Shown one piece after another: positions 35,977 through 47,479 of a stretch of DNA of 64,000 nt; within the stretch, counting starts at the first letter, position 1, and each line of letters starts with the position of its first letter. The position numbers were made by a program, and so were the translations under genes. This DNA is from Haliotis asinina (taxonomy: Eukaryota; Mollusca; Gastropoda; Lepetellida; Haliotidae), in NCBI RefSeq assembly GCF_037392515.1, contig NC_090283.1, forward strand, positions 40,130,249 to 40,194,248. Direction: 5' to 3'. Under the pieces are notes generated by a model. That model worked only from the letters and a program-made list of their open reading frames with translations, ran no database searches and was not told the origin of the DNA.

Positions 35977-37218
35977 CGAGGGGAAGTCAATAAGTTCATA
36001 GAAGTGGGTGCTGATATATCCTTGGTGATGTTGTCATTGGTGTCATTATTGAGTTGATTCATCTGTGACTCTGTATACTGATACCCAACCTTCCTCGAGC
36101 ATTTACTTGAGAGTTAGAGCCTTTAAAAGACGATTACCCTGCACAAATCATGGAAACCTCCAAAACTGAGTTTCGTGCAGTTATCAAGTTTCTCACTAAA
36201 GAAGGTGTGAATGCAACCGAAATCCACAAACGCATGATCTATGTGTATGGCGAGGAAGCCCCTCAATATTCCACTGTGGCAAAATGGTCAGCTGAGTTTA
36301 AGCGAGGTCGCAGCTCCTTGGAAGATGACCCACGGCCAGGAAGACCTTCTGAAGCCATTACAGAAGATACAATTGCCCGGATCCAACGGCATTTCACATG
36401 GAAGTGTTTGCACAGTGATCCATGAACACCTGCACATGTCCAAGGTATCCGCAAGATGGGTCCCTCGTAACCTAAATGCACATGATCGTCACCAGAGAGT
36501 TGAATCCAGTCGTGAGCTGTTGGACATCTACAACGCTGATCCTGATAACTTTCATGCTCGTCTGGTTACTGGGGATGAAACCCGGATTCATCACTGGGAT
36601 CCCGAAACCAAACAAGAATCCATGCAGTGGAAGCACAAGCATTCTCCTGCACCCAAGAAGTTCAAAACACAACCTTCTGCTGGCAAGATCATGGCAACCG
36701 TTTTCTGGGATTCAAAGGGTGTGATTCTCATAGACTATAAACCACCTAAAACTACGATCACAGGGGCTCACTATGCTGACTTGTTGAAAAGATTGAGAGC
36801 GGCCATCAAAGAGAAGAGGCGTGGGAAGTTGACAGCTGGAGTCATGCTTCTCCACGACAATGCACCAGTCCACAAGAGCCGTGTTGCACAAGCTTCTCTT
36901 CAACAATGTGGCTTCGAACAACTAAACCATCCCCCATACAGTCCAGATCTGGCCCCCAGCGACTACTATCTGTTTCGCAATTTGAAATCTCACTTGCGTG
37001 GAACAAGATTTGCCAATGATGATGACCTCAAGGCAACAACAGAGGCGTGGCTGAGGGACCAATCTGAAGACTTCTATTTCAAGGGCATAGACAGTCTCAA
37101 AGACAAATGGGCAAAATGCATCGAGGTTCAGGGAGACTATATTGAAAAATAAAACCAATATCACAACCATTGTGTTCTGTTTTATATCGAGTTCTATGAA
37201 CATATTGACTTCCCCTCG
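35977..37218 (+). mobile_element. mariner DNA transposon, nested
   Basis: TA flanks both ends (35975-35976 and 37219-37220). Terminal inverted repeats of about 28 bp begin CGAGGGGAAGTCAATA and match with one difference. Length is 1242 bp, near the usual 1.3 kb. It sits inside the large transposon and encodes a broken transposase on the plus strand. Confidence 0.95.
36150..37152 (+). pseudogene. mariner transposase, frameshifted by a small deletion
   Basis: The N-terminal frame from ATG at 36150 encodes the paired helix-turn-helix region (FRAVIKFLTKEGVNATEIHK, YSTVAKWSAEFKRGRSSLED, DPRPGRPSEAI). Near 36385 part of the second helix-turn-helix is missing and the frame changes. From about 36388 the other frame continues GISHGSVCTVIHEHLHMSKV and WVPRNLNAHD to the stop. 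The DD34D catalytic set is visible: VTGDETRIHHWDPE, LLHDNAPVHKSR and HPPYSPDLAPSDYYLF. Conserved WVPRNLN and YSPDLAPSDY confirm mariner. Combined length is about 335 residues, against about 345 usual. Confidence 0.93.
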
Positions 37219-37640
37219 TATCTTGCACTGGCGACAGTTATCCTTCTCGCTTGACGTTTGCGTGTGGGTCCTTTTCCGTTGTGTCATGTGACAAGTGCCA
37301 GTAGTATCCTGATTAGGAGACATGGTTGTGCTAGTGCTGGTGCTAGTGCTAGTGCTACTGCTGGACTGAGCAGAACTGGTGCTACTGTTACTGGTACTAG
37401 TGGTTGTGGTGCTGATGCAGTGTCTATTAGCAGTGGCGCCGGTGGTAGTGGGTATGGTCTCATTAGTAGACATTGGGCGGGGTTTAACAGTTTCAGCTGT
37501 AGTTATTGTAGTGATTAAATGGGGTTTTAGTCCTAGTCGAACACTTGCTGACTGAGGTAGTTTCAGTGGGTGTCATTAGACTTTGAGGTGGCGGTGGCAT
37601 TGTTAGTATGTTTGTTTTTGTTGTCATTGCTTCCTGAAAG
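37200..37640 (-). other. Ser/Thr-rich low-complexity stretch in the large transposon
   Basis: The minus strand reads long runs of Ser and Thr from triplet-like GTGCTAGTGCTA units (37327-37370), then RKRTHTQTSSEKDNCRQCK up to the mariner edge. It may be a remnant of a transposon protein tail with cysteines. The open frame that continues into mariner is a chance fusion. Confidence 0.35.
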
Positions 37641-37905
37641 TAAATAACAGAAATTTAACAGAAAACACATAACAATATTCTTATTGTCCTAATCATTTAG
37701 GTATGTACAGTTTCCTTATATCGTAAACATCTGACATACACACGGGGTAATAATTTCCGGTGCAGAACTCTACTGGGGCATTTCCATCAGATGTTTCGAA
37801 TATCACGTTCGCTCTCACTTCCGTCTGGATGTATATTTCCGGCAACTGGTTAATTATGAGGAGATATATTATATGCAAAATGATATGTACATGTATTCTT
37901 TACAG

Positions 37906-38664
37906 ATCAGGAGCAAGGTCCTGCGACATGGTGCGTGAGGATGTCGTTTCCACCACTGACGACACCACTGACGAAATGGCGGGTTTCCGGCAAACCGGTT
38001 TGGATCTCACTCATTTAGATCCTGTGATGGACAGTTGCGTAGCACACTGTCCGCTAAATCGTCAAACTTATCGGTATGTCATGCAACGCAGTTGTTCTTT
38101 ATGTGTATGTTGTCATCAGAAGAGAGTGCCAATTGTATTTTCACTAGCATGTTATATTCTATCAGTAAACATATTGCCACCATCCCATGGTCATGCTGAC
38201 AACGTCATCGCCCTCACGTCAACGTTACTATGTCAATATTAATTTCTGTATTGATCATATCAAAAGATCACACATTCATTTTTTTTATTATGTTGTATTC
38301 ATTCATGATTAGATGCAGCGCAGGTGAGGGCCTCTGCTAAAAGGAAACGCCTTGCCCTGCTGGTTGTTCTACCGGAGGACAGAACCAGTTATGATCAGCC
38401 CCAGCGGAGGACTGCTGCAGAGCTGTCCACCATGGTGTCAGTGAGACTGGCCATGATATCGGTATGTATATCTCACCAGTTCATTATGACTATTTTTCTC
38501 ATCGCATGACTGTTGTCACACTCCGCAATGTGTGACCATACAATGGTCAGTTCATGGAATGTTTCCAGGTTGAAAACGCACTGCGAGAAAAATGGTCAGA
38601 GGTTGCCAAAAGAGGCAGTAAGGCGGACATTTTACAGTTTGGGCTGCAACTCCAAGAGATAGAG
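37906..38664 (+). other. Candidate exons in the large transposon
   Basis: Three stretches have good splice-like edges. 37906-38073 (TTACAG / GTATGT) reads DDTTDEMAGFRQTGLDLTHL and DPVMDSCVAHCPLNRQTYR. 38313-38460 reads RASAKRKRLALLVVLPEDRT and AAELSTMVSVRLAMIS. 38569-38672 reads VENALREKWSEVAKRGSKAD and ILQFGLQLQEIETNE. The last two join naturally. The phase of the first does not fit the second directly. I do not recognise the product. It may be a gene carried or captured by the transposon. Confidence 0.4.
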
Positions 38665-39082
38665 ACCAATGAGGTAATATCCTCTGATGCGTATACATTG
38701 ACATACACGATTGTCATTACCTACCTAATCATGGTCATTCTTTTTTGGGAAAAGGTTTTGTATTTTCTTTGGGCGTCTGACAGGTACCGTATCTGTCTCG
38801 TTCCAGTTGGGTGTGGGCCAGTTGTTTCATATGGTGTTTCTTCAACACCAGCCAGTCCATTTCATGTGTGTTTTTTTGTCCCTTGGATCCTATGTAACAA
38901 CTCAATTATCTTATTCCACATTTTAAATGCTACCTTTTTTATTTTTATTTTAAAACACAAATGCTATTTGCACACACAATTGTTGACATTTGTTGTTACA
39001 TTAATGATCTTGATAAAAGGTGTTTTATGGTGTATTTGGGCTTCCATAGATTCTGCCGACATCGAGGGGTAACTCATATATA

Positions 39083-39584
39083 ATGCATGTGTACTTGTTT
39101 TCATGATTGAAAGTTCCTTTCCAACTGTTGTACTGTGTTCTGTCATGTATGCGATTTTCACAATGTGGAAATGGTCCTGAGAGCACACCATAGCTATTTC
39201 ACGGTTTCCGACCCCTACATCGCATTACGTCCCCTTGCGGAAGTTTGTGCGCCAATCAAGTGGCAGTTCCAGTTTGTATGCAGAGGGGAACATCGTTCCA
39301 CAAGGTGAGCGACGTAAATGTACATTAAAAGAAAACATTTACTAAGCATGTTAACGGGCATAACTGCACTAAATGGCGAGGCAGGCCATATTTCTTTCGG
39401 ACTAGCCGGCCAAAATGCGGAAAATTAACGGTTTTGTTGCATACGTAGCTGTTGTAAGGAACGCACGTGATGCAAACTGTGCACATACCATTGTCCGCCA
39501 GTGTAGTGGAAGACCGCGAGCGAGCGCAACGCCCATTTGTATGCCAATAGCGGGCTCGTTGTTTGTTGGGGTGTCCCGAACCTG
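39083..39584. repeat. Right inverted terminal arm of the large transposon
   Basis: Inverted counterpart of 33295-33806. Its inner part (39083-39240) is almost identical to the left arm. The shared region on both arms could code HFGRLVRKKYGLPRH and a VCSQDHF-like piece that weakly recalls the end of a THAP zinc finger, but frames are broken. Confidence 0.85.
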
Positions 39585-39589
39585 TTGAA

Positions 39590-40401
39590 GGACTGAGGAA
39601 ATATGATTCTTCGTGTTCAAAGGTAAAGGAGTATTGCCGACAGTTTGATATTATTTCGTTTTGTGAATCGTTTACTAGATCAGCTGGTGACTTCACTAAC
39701 GTTCTCAATCGATTTCAAATTTACAATAGCGTGCGACCCAAACATAAGCATTTTGAGTGCTATAGTGGTGGTGTCAGCGTTTTCATTAAGAAATGGCTTG
39801 GTACTGCCGTTTTTTTAATCGAATATATGATCGGTTCCAAAATACCGATGTTATGTTGGCTACGTCGATGTTTGCTTATGATTTTATCATTATCTTGATA
39901 TTCACGCATTTGTCACCTGTAGCTTCTTCTCTATATATTGATTCAGATAAAGATGGTATGACAGATCTGGAACAATATCTATTAACAATAGTAACAGATT
40001 ATCCGGATCAGAGAATATTTCTTGTTGGTGATCTCAATGCCAGAGTGAAGGATTTCCATGATGATATTCCAGCTGATAATATTAGCTTCATTAGTAGAGA
40101 CGTGTTTAATTTGCTTCGAAATAGTAAAGACAATGTTTATAACAATTACGGTAAGCAGTTAGCTGATATTTCTCGTTCCCTTGGAATACATGGAATATAG
40201 TTGCATAATGACAAACAGGGAGAATTTACATGTTTCACATATAAGGGTCAAAGTGTCATAGACTATATGATTGCATCTGATTTGTGTACATGGATCTCAA
40301 ATTTTGGAGTCTCAGTGAGGGATGAAAGTAACCACTTCCCATTGTATTGTTCATTAACATTGCCAGCATCTGGATGTGTTCCTAATTTAGCAAGGACTTA
40401 G
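39590..40401 (+). pseudogene. LINE endonuclease domain (ORF2 N-terminal part)
   Basis: APE-type endonuclease motifs appear in order: FDIISFCESF (39650), FECYSGGVSVFIKK (39750-39793), FLVGDLNARVKDFHDD (40020-40066), FTCFTYKGQSVIDYMI (40225-40272) and ESNHFPLYCS (40327-40356). A frameshift near 39800 and an in-frame TAG at 40198 disable it. The domain's first residues (YILSWNIE) lie at 33268-33294, on the far side of the inserted transposon. Confidence 0.88.
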
Positions 40402-41029
40402 TCTACCAACAGCAACTATCCCTTGTCACAGAGCGCTGAAGATAAAATATGACCAGTAAATGGGCTAGGTATAGATGGAATAAGGAAACTATAGTGAATT
40501 GTTTAGACAGTAATTTGTTTCGTGATTATCACATGAGACACTTTGTACAAGTATTGCAGAAAATGTGGATGATGCAGTAACTAGTTAAACTGGACTATAT
40601 TAGTCAGCTGCTGACCATGCTGAAGTCATTTATAGAACCCATAGATTTGTCTCAAAACAGCAACTGTATGCAAAAGAATAAGAGATGAAGACTGGGTAAA
40701 ACATTTTTCATGTTTGCTGAAAGTAGATGGGTTAAGGGTTAAGTTCCTTAGAGGTACATGACTGTAAAATGTCTGATCCAGACAGTAGCTCAGTTGAATT
40801 TTGACCCGTTTTAAACGCACCTATATCACAGAGTCTCTCTTCACATATTGATAATCCTGGTAAAATTAAATCACCAGGACCAGTTGCTTTAGCAGTCGAG
40901 TTCTTACAAGATAGCAAGTGTTACATCTTAACATTATTGACAAAGCTGTTTAATAAGATCTTAGTTCTGGGGTGATCACACTAAGAATGGGGTAAAACGG
41001 TGTATCGATAGGTGTATCATGTAAGAAGT

Positions 41030-42700
41030 TCTGTTCGGTGATGAACTCTAGGCTTAAGCAGCGGTGTGATGACCAAAGTCTTTGCAGGCACGTTTTAGGG
41101 AAAATTATTCAACGATTGATAACATTTTTGCTTTGCATTCTATTTGTCAGAAACATTCGTCAAGAAAAGCTGGTAGGTTTTATTGTCTTTTTGTTGATTT
41201 TTCATAAGCGTTTGATTCAATACCACATGATGTACTCCTGAACAGTCTCTCGGAAGTTGGTATTCGTGGCAAGTTTCTTCATGTAATTTTATCAATGTAT
41301 TCACAACTTTGTGCATGTGTGAGAATGCCAGATGGAAGTTCCCAGTATTTCTGTTGCAACACTGGCACCCGCCAAGGCTGTATTTTGAGTCCTCAGATCT
41401 TTATATTGTTTCTTGACAAATTAGAAAATATAATGCACAATTGGGGTGGGAGAGGTGTGTACATTTCCCAAATATATGATAACCTGAGTCTTCTCATGTT
41501 TGCGGATGATGTGTCCTCGGTAGCCAGTTCTTGTTTGGAACTGCAGCACAAGATCTGTGCCTTGGAAAAAGTTTGTGATCAAACTGGAATGAAGGTTAAT
41601 TTGGATAAAACTAAAATAATGGTATGTTGTAATGGCGGTCCACTTCGATCATATGCAAAAATGGTACTTTCAAGGAAAACGAATAGATACTGTTTCTTCA
41701 TATAGATATTTAGGACTTGTATTCACTCCCAAACTAACCTGGAGCAGGGGCACAATTTTGCCTTCGTTCACAAGCAAAAAAAGCTATTATGTCAATTTAT
41801 AGGTATTCTAAGAGGGTTGGGGGTATGTCATGTAAGGATTTATTAAAGATATTCGATAGTATGGTTGTGCCAGTTGTGTGCTATGGATCAGATTTATTTG
41901 GTATATATAATAGTTAAGAAGTAGAAAGCACATTTGAAATTTGTAAGTGGATTCTTAGAGTTAATCCATCTACATCTGAGAATATGATATTGGGAGAATA
42001 TGGGCGTTTGTCTCTACAGCTGGTATATATGACCAGAGCAGTTCAATACTGGTGTCGGCTCATTACTGTACCCCCTAGTGGGTTACGAAACCAGTGTTAT
42101 CAGATGCATATGTCCCTCAATAATGTAGGCCGTACTACTTGGGTCACACACATTCGAGAGATTCTATTTACAGTCGGGTTTGGTTTTTATCTGGGTTTCC
42201 CAGCAGGTTGGTTGCATAAACTGTTTCATTTCTTTGTTCCGGCAAAGACCATCAGATAATTTTGCAGCAGTCTTGGACTTCGAGTTTAAGCACTTCTACT
42301 AAGTGTAATTAGTATAGACAGTTTAAATCGCTGCTAAATGTACAATTATTGTTGTTAGGTGATATTCCTTATTACTTACAATACTCATTGGCTAGATTTC
42401 AATGCCAAAATTTTGGTCTTGCTGTAGAAACTGGTAGATATAACAAGAAAGAATTTAAGAATAGGTTTGTTTTTTTTGCGGGATTTTTTTCTGTAAATGT
42501 AGGGACAAATATTTTATTGAAGATGAGCTGCATGTACTGCTTATTTCATTATGTGTCGCAAGATATGGTGAATGTACTGATATCATGCAATGTTTCTACC
42601 TTGCACAGAATAGGTTTATATTTGAATAAGGTGTGGAAATTGAAAGTCAGCACCATTAAGCATTTAGCCTTGCAGTTACTCCTGGCACAGTAATGCCTCT
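41030..42700 (+). pseudogene. LINE reverse transcriptase and C-terminal region
   Basis: TGTRQGCILSPQIFILFLDK (41363-41420) and LLMFADDVSSVASSC (41490-41535) are reverse transcriptase motifs, with the FADD catalytic pair intact. MKVNLDKTKIMVC follows. Around 42380-42450, LARFQCQNFGLAVETGRYNK resembles the C-terminal end of CR1-like ORF2. Frameshifts occur before 41220, near 41700 and near 42470, and the palm region before 41295 is degraded. Confidence 0.85.
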
Positions 42701-43087
42701 ACTTTGCATTTTGTGTGCATGTACCTATGTAAAGTAGGGTAATCGAGAGTTCGCATTATTAATCCATAAGTATTGGGTTTGGAGGTTTTTTTTATTTTTT
42801 TCAGCTATTACTGATACACTGTAACTTTCCAAATTCTGTATATGTGTTTATGTCAAGTATGGAAAAGGAGAGCCATCATTGTTAGTCCATACGCACCTAG
42901 CTTTGCATTCACTGCTGGTATATAGTAATGTCTCTGCCATGCTTAGTGAATCTCTGTATATGTATTCATATTAAGGATGGAAACACTGACCCGCCACTAT
43001 TAACATATTTCCATACTTGTGTCTGCTTGTAGATTATATATTCACCAACTCGGCATATTATGGACCAAGGCCTCTCTATTGAATAAA

Positions 43088-43131
<44 letters not shown>
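43088..43131. repeat. (TCTG)n tail of the LINE
   Basis: About eleven TCTG units follow ATTGAATAAA. The same arrangement (ACCGAATAAA then TCTG units) ends another LINE fragment at 62525-62565. Confidence 0.88.
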
Positions 43132-43234
43132 CACCCATACAAAAATATTCAGATTCGGGATTCGAATCCCCAATCCCGAATCCGTTTCGAACGTCATGTT
43201 CCCGTTATAAACACTGAATAGTAGACACAGACTT

Positions 43235-43425
43235 GTTACCGATATTGTATCGTAGCACCTTCGTTTCAAACACTGCTTCATCACTACTTCAATACCTTAC
43301 ACTCGATGTTCACACTTTCGTTACAAACACTGTATGGCAATACATTTGTTACCAACTGTGTATCGTCACACATTCAACACCCACATTCAATCGTCACACC
43401 TTCGTCACCTACAAGGGTATAATCA
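43235..43425. repeat. Degenerate 28-bp minisatellite block
   Basis: Units related to TATCGTCACACCTTCGTTAC-CCACTCTG occur here with many changes. The same family forms the large array at 44735-46480. Confidence 0.7.
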
Positions 43426-43962
43426 TAATGGCGTTAAGACATTGATGCATATTACGTCACTGATAAGAATTAACACTTTTGACAGCGTAAGAGGGAACAT
43501 CAGTCACACCTCAGCCATCCCCGGACAGGAGTGGAAGCACCGTGATTCGTCATGAGGTAAGGATTGAAGAGCTAAGGTTACAGAAAACCTGTTGTAAATT
43601 ACAGACAAATAATACTTCCACTCTATCTGTAGGCTGAACGTAAGTTATATCTAAGTGTATAGTGTTGGAGGGTCTGAGACAAATGCATTGTGTCAGAAAA
43701 GTGAAAACTGAAAAGATCTATGTAGACACATATTTGTCCACTCTTAATGGGTTATCTCTCCACATTGATATATTCCACAAGCCTTGCATGCACGACTATA
43801 GAAGTCAAATGTGGATATTTCGAGGTAATCGACTTCATATCCATTCATATGCCGTTGACTCTATGGATAACAAAACTCTAGAAACTCTTGCAGCAACAAG
43901 TCTGATCAAACCTGTATCCTTTTTACATGACTGAAATAATTGTTTTCGAACGTGTATTTCAG

Positions 43963-44263
43963 GAAGAATGAAGAAGTCTTCAGTGAATTCATCAAGCACA
44001 TTCCGATTGCTGGTCCGTGCTTTGACCTGCACTCTGCTTATCTCTATCTTTGCGATGGAGACGCAGATATGGCAAAGGATCTGGCGAGGAGAGCTGGTAT
44101 TGGACTTTCCATTGATGTAATTGCAATCGCAGGTGCCCTGAGCATTGGGGGACCTATTGGAACGATACTTCTGAGAGCTATTGTAGCGGCTTTCATGAAC
44201 AGGATAACCTTCTTTTACGGTGTGAGCCCAATGATGTCGACAGGCAAATGTCACGACGAGTAG
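43963..44263 (+). CDS. Terminal exon of an unknown gene
   Basis: After an acceptor (GTATTTCAG, ends 43962) an open frame runs to TAG at 44261. It begins KNEEVFSEFIKHIPIAGPCF and contains SAYLYLCDGDADMAKDLARR. A Gly/Ala/Ile-rich hydrophobic stretch (IDVIAIAGALSIGGPIGTIL) follows, and the exon ends in GVSPMMSTGKCHDE. AATAAA at about 44459 could be its polyadenylation signal. I do not recognise the family. The composition is protein-like and the hydrophobic part could be a membrane or core helix. The upstream exon was not found; the frame at 43662-43934 shows no domain. Confidence 0.5.
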
Positions 44264-44734
44264 GTGCCCACATAACGCGAATATTTCCTGATTACCCAAG
44301 GTTAAGAACAGAAACATATGCCTAATCATCGGTATGAACGCAATCGCTGCGTGCACAGAGCTCGGCATCAACACATTGTGTGGTTCGACTTCCTTGTGAC
44401 AATGAAATATGCAACATGAGAATTGATTTTCAATAGATACAACTGCGCACAGTGTTCAATAAACATTAGATCTCCAGACCTCTAATTCGAGTGACTTAAG
44501 GCAAAAATTCAAATTAAGGACCAAAATTCAAACTGTTAAACACCTTCCATTCCAGTACGATGTATCAGGAAGAATATATGTCTTAATAAACATGACATAA
44601 ATTTACAAACATGTTTGCTTTGACTTTTCTCTGATAAGGATCTAAAACATGACGGATTCAAAATCATTGTATTTGGGCATGTGGCAATTGAGATCAGTCT
44701 CCAAAAAATATAACGTGACATTTTGTCGTCGTTA

Positions 44735-46480
44735 CCCACTCTGAATCGTCACTCCTCTTTACCCACTCTGTATCGTCACACCTTCGTCACCCATTCTGTA
44801 CCGTCACAACTTTGTTACCCCATAACGTACCGTCACACCTTTGTTACCCCGTAATGTACCGTCGCAATTTCGTTATCCCGCTCTGTACATTCATACCTTC
44901 GTTACCCACTCTGCATCGTCACACCTTTGCTAACCACTCTTCATCGTCATACCCTTGCTAACCACTCTTCATTGTCACACCGCTAACCACTCTGCATCGT
45001 CACACCTTTGCTAACCACTCTTCATCGTCACACCTTCGCTAACCACTCTTCATCGTCACACCTTCGCTAACCACTCTGCATCGTCACACCCTCGCTAACC
45101 ACTCTGCATCGTCACACCTTCGCTAACCACTCTGCATCGTCACACCTTCGCTAACCACTCTTCATCGTCACACACTTACTATCTACCCTGCATCGTCATA
45201 CCTTCGCTCACCACTCTTCATCGTCACACCTTCGCTAACCACTCTTCATCGTCACACCTTCGCTCACCACTCTTCATCGTCACACCTTCGCTCACCACTC
45301 TTCATCGTCACACCTTCGCTAACCACTCTTCATCGTCACACCCTCGCTAACCACTCTGCATCGTCACACCTTCGCTAACCACTCTGCATCATCACACCTT
45401 CGCTCACCACTCTGCATCATCACACCTTCGCTCACCACACTTCATCGTCATACCTTCGCTCACCACTCTTCATCGTCACACCTTCGCTAACCACTCTGCA
45501 TCGTCATACCTTCGCTCACCACTCTTCATCGTCATACCTTCCCTCACCACTCTGCATCGTCACACCTTCGCTAACCACTCTTCATCGTCATACCTTCGCT
45601 CACCACTCTTCATCGTCATACCTTCGCTCACCACTCTTCATCGTCACACCTTCGCTCACCACTCTTCAACGTCACACCTTCGCTAACCACCCTGCATCAT
45701 CACACTTTCTTTACCACGCTCTGTATCGTCACACCTTCGTTTACCTATGCTGTATGTTACCCACACTGTATCTTCACACTTCGTTACCTAGACTGTATCG
45801 TCACAACCCTTGTTGCCCACACTGTATTATCACATCTCTGTTCCCAGCAAAGTATCACATCCTCGCTACAAAGATTATAACATCACACCTTTGTTACCTA
45901 CACTTTTATTGTCACACCCGCATTACCAACTCTTTATCGTCAAACCCTCGTTGCCCGGTATGTATTGTCACACCTTTGTTTCCCTGCTCTGTATTGTCAT
46001 ATCTTCAATACCCACTCTGTGTCGTTACATATTCGTCAACCACTCCTAACACTTTCGTTATGTACTCTGTTTATTACCGTCACACGTTCATTACCCACAC
46101 TGCATCGTCACACCCTCGTTTCTTTCGTCAGAGCTTCGTTATCTATACTGGATCATAACATACGATTTACCTACACTGTATCGACACACCTTTGTTACCC
46201 ACATTGTTTTGCCAAACCTTCCCTACACTTACTGTTTTGTCACAGCCTCGTTAACCACAATGCATCGTCACACTTTGTTACCCAAAATATATCATCACAT
46301 CTTCTTTACCCATACTATACTGTCACACCCTTGTTATCTACACAGTATCGTATCACCTTCGGTACCAACATTGTATCATCAAACCTTCGGTACCAACTCT
46401 GCATCGTGTCACCTTCTTACCCTCTCGATATCGTCAGAACTTTGTTACCCACACTGTATCGTCACATCCTCGTTAGCGTA
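44735..46480. repeat. 28-bp minisatellite array
   Basis: The unit CATCGTCACACCTTCGCTAA-CCACTCTT repeats with exact 28-bp spacing from about 44930 to 45720 (around 30 copies). More diverged copies lie on both sides. Two positions vary between copies in patches: CTTCAT against CTGCAT, and CTAACC against CTCACC. From 45750 to 46480 units are much more decayed. Open frames rich in His, Thr and Leu here are artefacts. Confidence 0.95.
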
Positions 46481-46489
46481 CAACAGATT

Positions 46490-47475
46490 GAACATAATCA
46501 TAGTAAACAGTATAGTCTTTATACACAAGTGAATTCAACCATACGCCCACTCCAGTGATCATATAATAAATGTTATCCAAATAATGGATGGTTTCTCTAT
46601 CTACTTTGAACTGCCAAATCTTTGGCCTCTTTGATTAAGGGGAGATAACTGTTTTAGCTCCCTGTATTCAGTGGAAACTCGGGGTAGGGCGTTACATCCT
46701 GTCTGTGCAAGGGTCAAGGGCAGGTAACACCGAAATTCTTTTACAAAACACGTGGTGCCAGCAGGATCGTCACGGCTGGAGACAGTTAAATACTATCAAG
46801 GCAAAAAATGGCATCGGATTCTCATCGGATCATGCCAGGAAGAAGAGTGTCAACGGGGTGAAGCTAATGATTCTAACGAGGACCGTAAGAACGAGAAAGT
46901 GTGTGTGTGTGTGTCTGTCTGTCTGTCTGTCTGTCTGCGTGTGTGTGTGTGAAGGTGGGAGCGAGGCTGTTAAGAAGGGGGTGAAAAAGGCGGGTGATCG
47001 AGCCGTCGAACTCAGGGACAGCAGCGATTGAACGTCAAGGACAAATATCGATACAGCCTCGGACGCACAAGAATGGTGCAAAGGTAAAGCAAAATCTACA
47101 GCGAATATAACAGACAATATGGGTGAAATCTCAAATGGTTGTAACTGTAATTGTGATTGTACTCAAAAGGTCACGGCGGTACCCCACACGCATGGTAGGT
47201 TCACCTTCCCCGTCTGAACGTCGAGCGAGCAATATGACGGCAGCACCCACGGTGGTTGCCCACGGTGGCTCCCCACGGGGTCAGTAGGTCAAATGCAATC
47301 TCAGCAGATGCCAAAGCGAGTCCAGATTAGATGAATGCATATTTGTCTAGCAATGACATAGTCTTTCCAGTTGAGTTTAATCAAATTGCACATGTTTGTT
47401 CTACCCCATCACGCCAAGCGCAACTAACCACAGCCCAGATTCACTGAGCTCACTGATCCCTCAAGGGGTTACGGA
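46490..47475. other. Intergenic, no supported gene
   Basis: Contains a (GT)n-(CTGT)n-(GT)n compound microsatellite at about 46899-46950. A GC-rich patch at 47155-47285 has repeated CCCACGGTGG-type motifs. Confidence 0.5.
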
Positions 47476-47479
47476 TACA

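Larger units (their letters stand above)
33295..39584. mobile_element. Large DNA transposon with ~0.5-kb inverted ends and TTGAA target duplication
   Basis: TTGAA occurs at 33290-33294 and at 39585-39589. The element starts CAGAGTCAGGGCACCACTAC and, read from the other end, CAGGTTCGGGACACCCCAAC. Joining the flanks gives an uninterrupted LINE endonuclease reading (SWNIEGLRKYDSS), so the boundaries are well supported. Without the nested mariner the element is about 5.0 kb. It contains degraded open frames on the plus strand, but no transposase family that I can name. A 5-bp duplication and CAG ends do not settle the superfamily. Confidence 0.88.
32230..43131 (+). mobile_element. CR1/L2-like LINE, split by a 6.3-kb DNA transposon
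   Basis: A two-ORF non-LTR retrotransposon. The ORF1 region is 32325-33240, and the endonuclease starts at about 33265 and resumes at 39590. The reverse transcriptase lies around 41100-41720, and a C-terminal cysteine-rich region near 42390-42690. A short (TCTG)n tail ends at 43131, as is common in this clade. The inserted transposon occupies 33295-39584. Several frameshifts and stops in ORF1 and ORF2 make the copy dead. The 5' end is uncertain because the element abuts a microsatellite. Confidence 0.82.

Noticed and set aside
36922-37473. 183-residue minus-strand frame
   Set aside because: It crosses the right end of the mariner element, so it is a chance fusion of a Ser/Thr-rich stretch with antisense transposase.
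38554-39072. 172-residue plus-strand frame as one protein
   Set aside because: Only the first part (to about 38672) looks coding, and it ends at a good donor. The rest is a hydrophobic translation of AT-rich sequence.
44735-46480. CRISPR-like array
   Set aside because: The repeats are contiguous 28-bp units without unique spacers, in an animal genome. This is a minisatellite.
45754-46558. His/Thr/Leu-rich open frames in the minisatellite
   Set aside because: Period-driven frames in a decayed tandem repeat, with no motifs.
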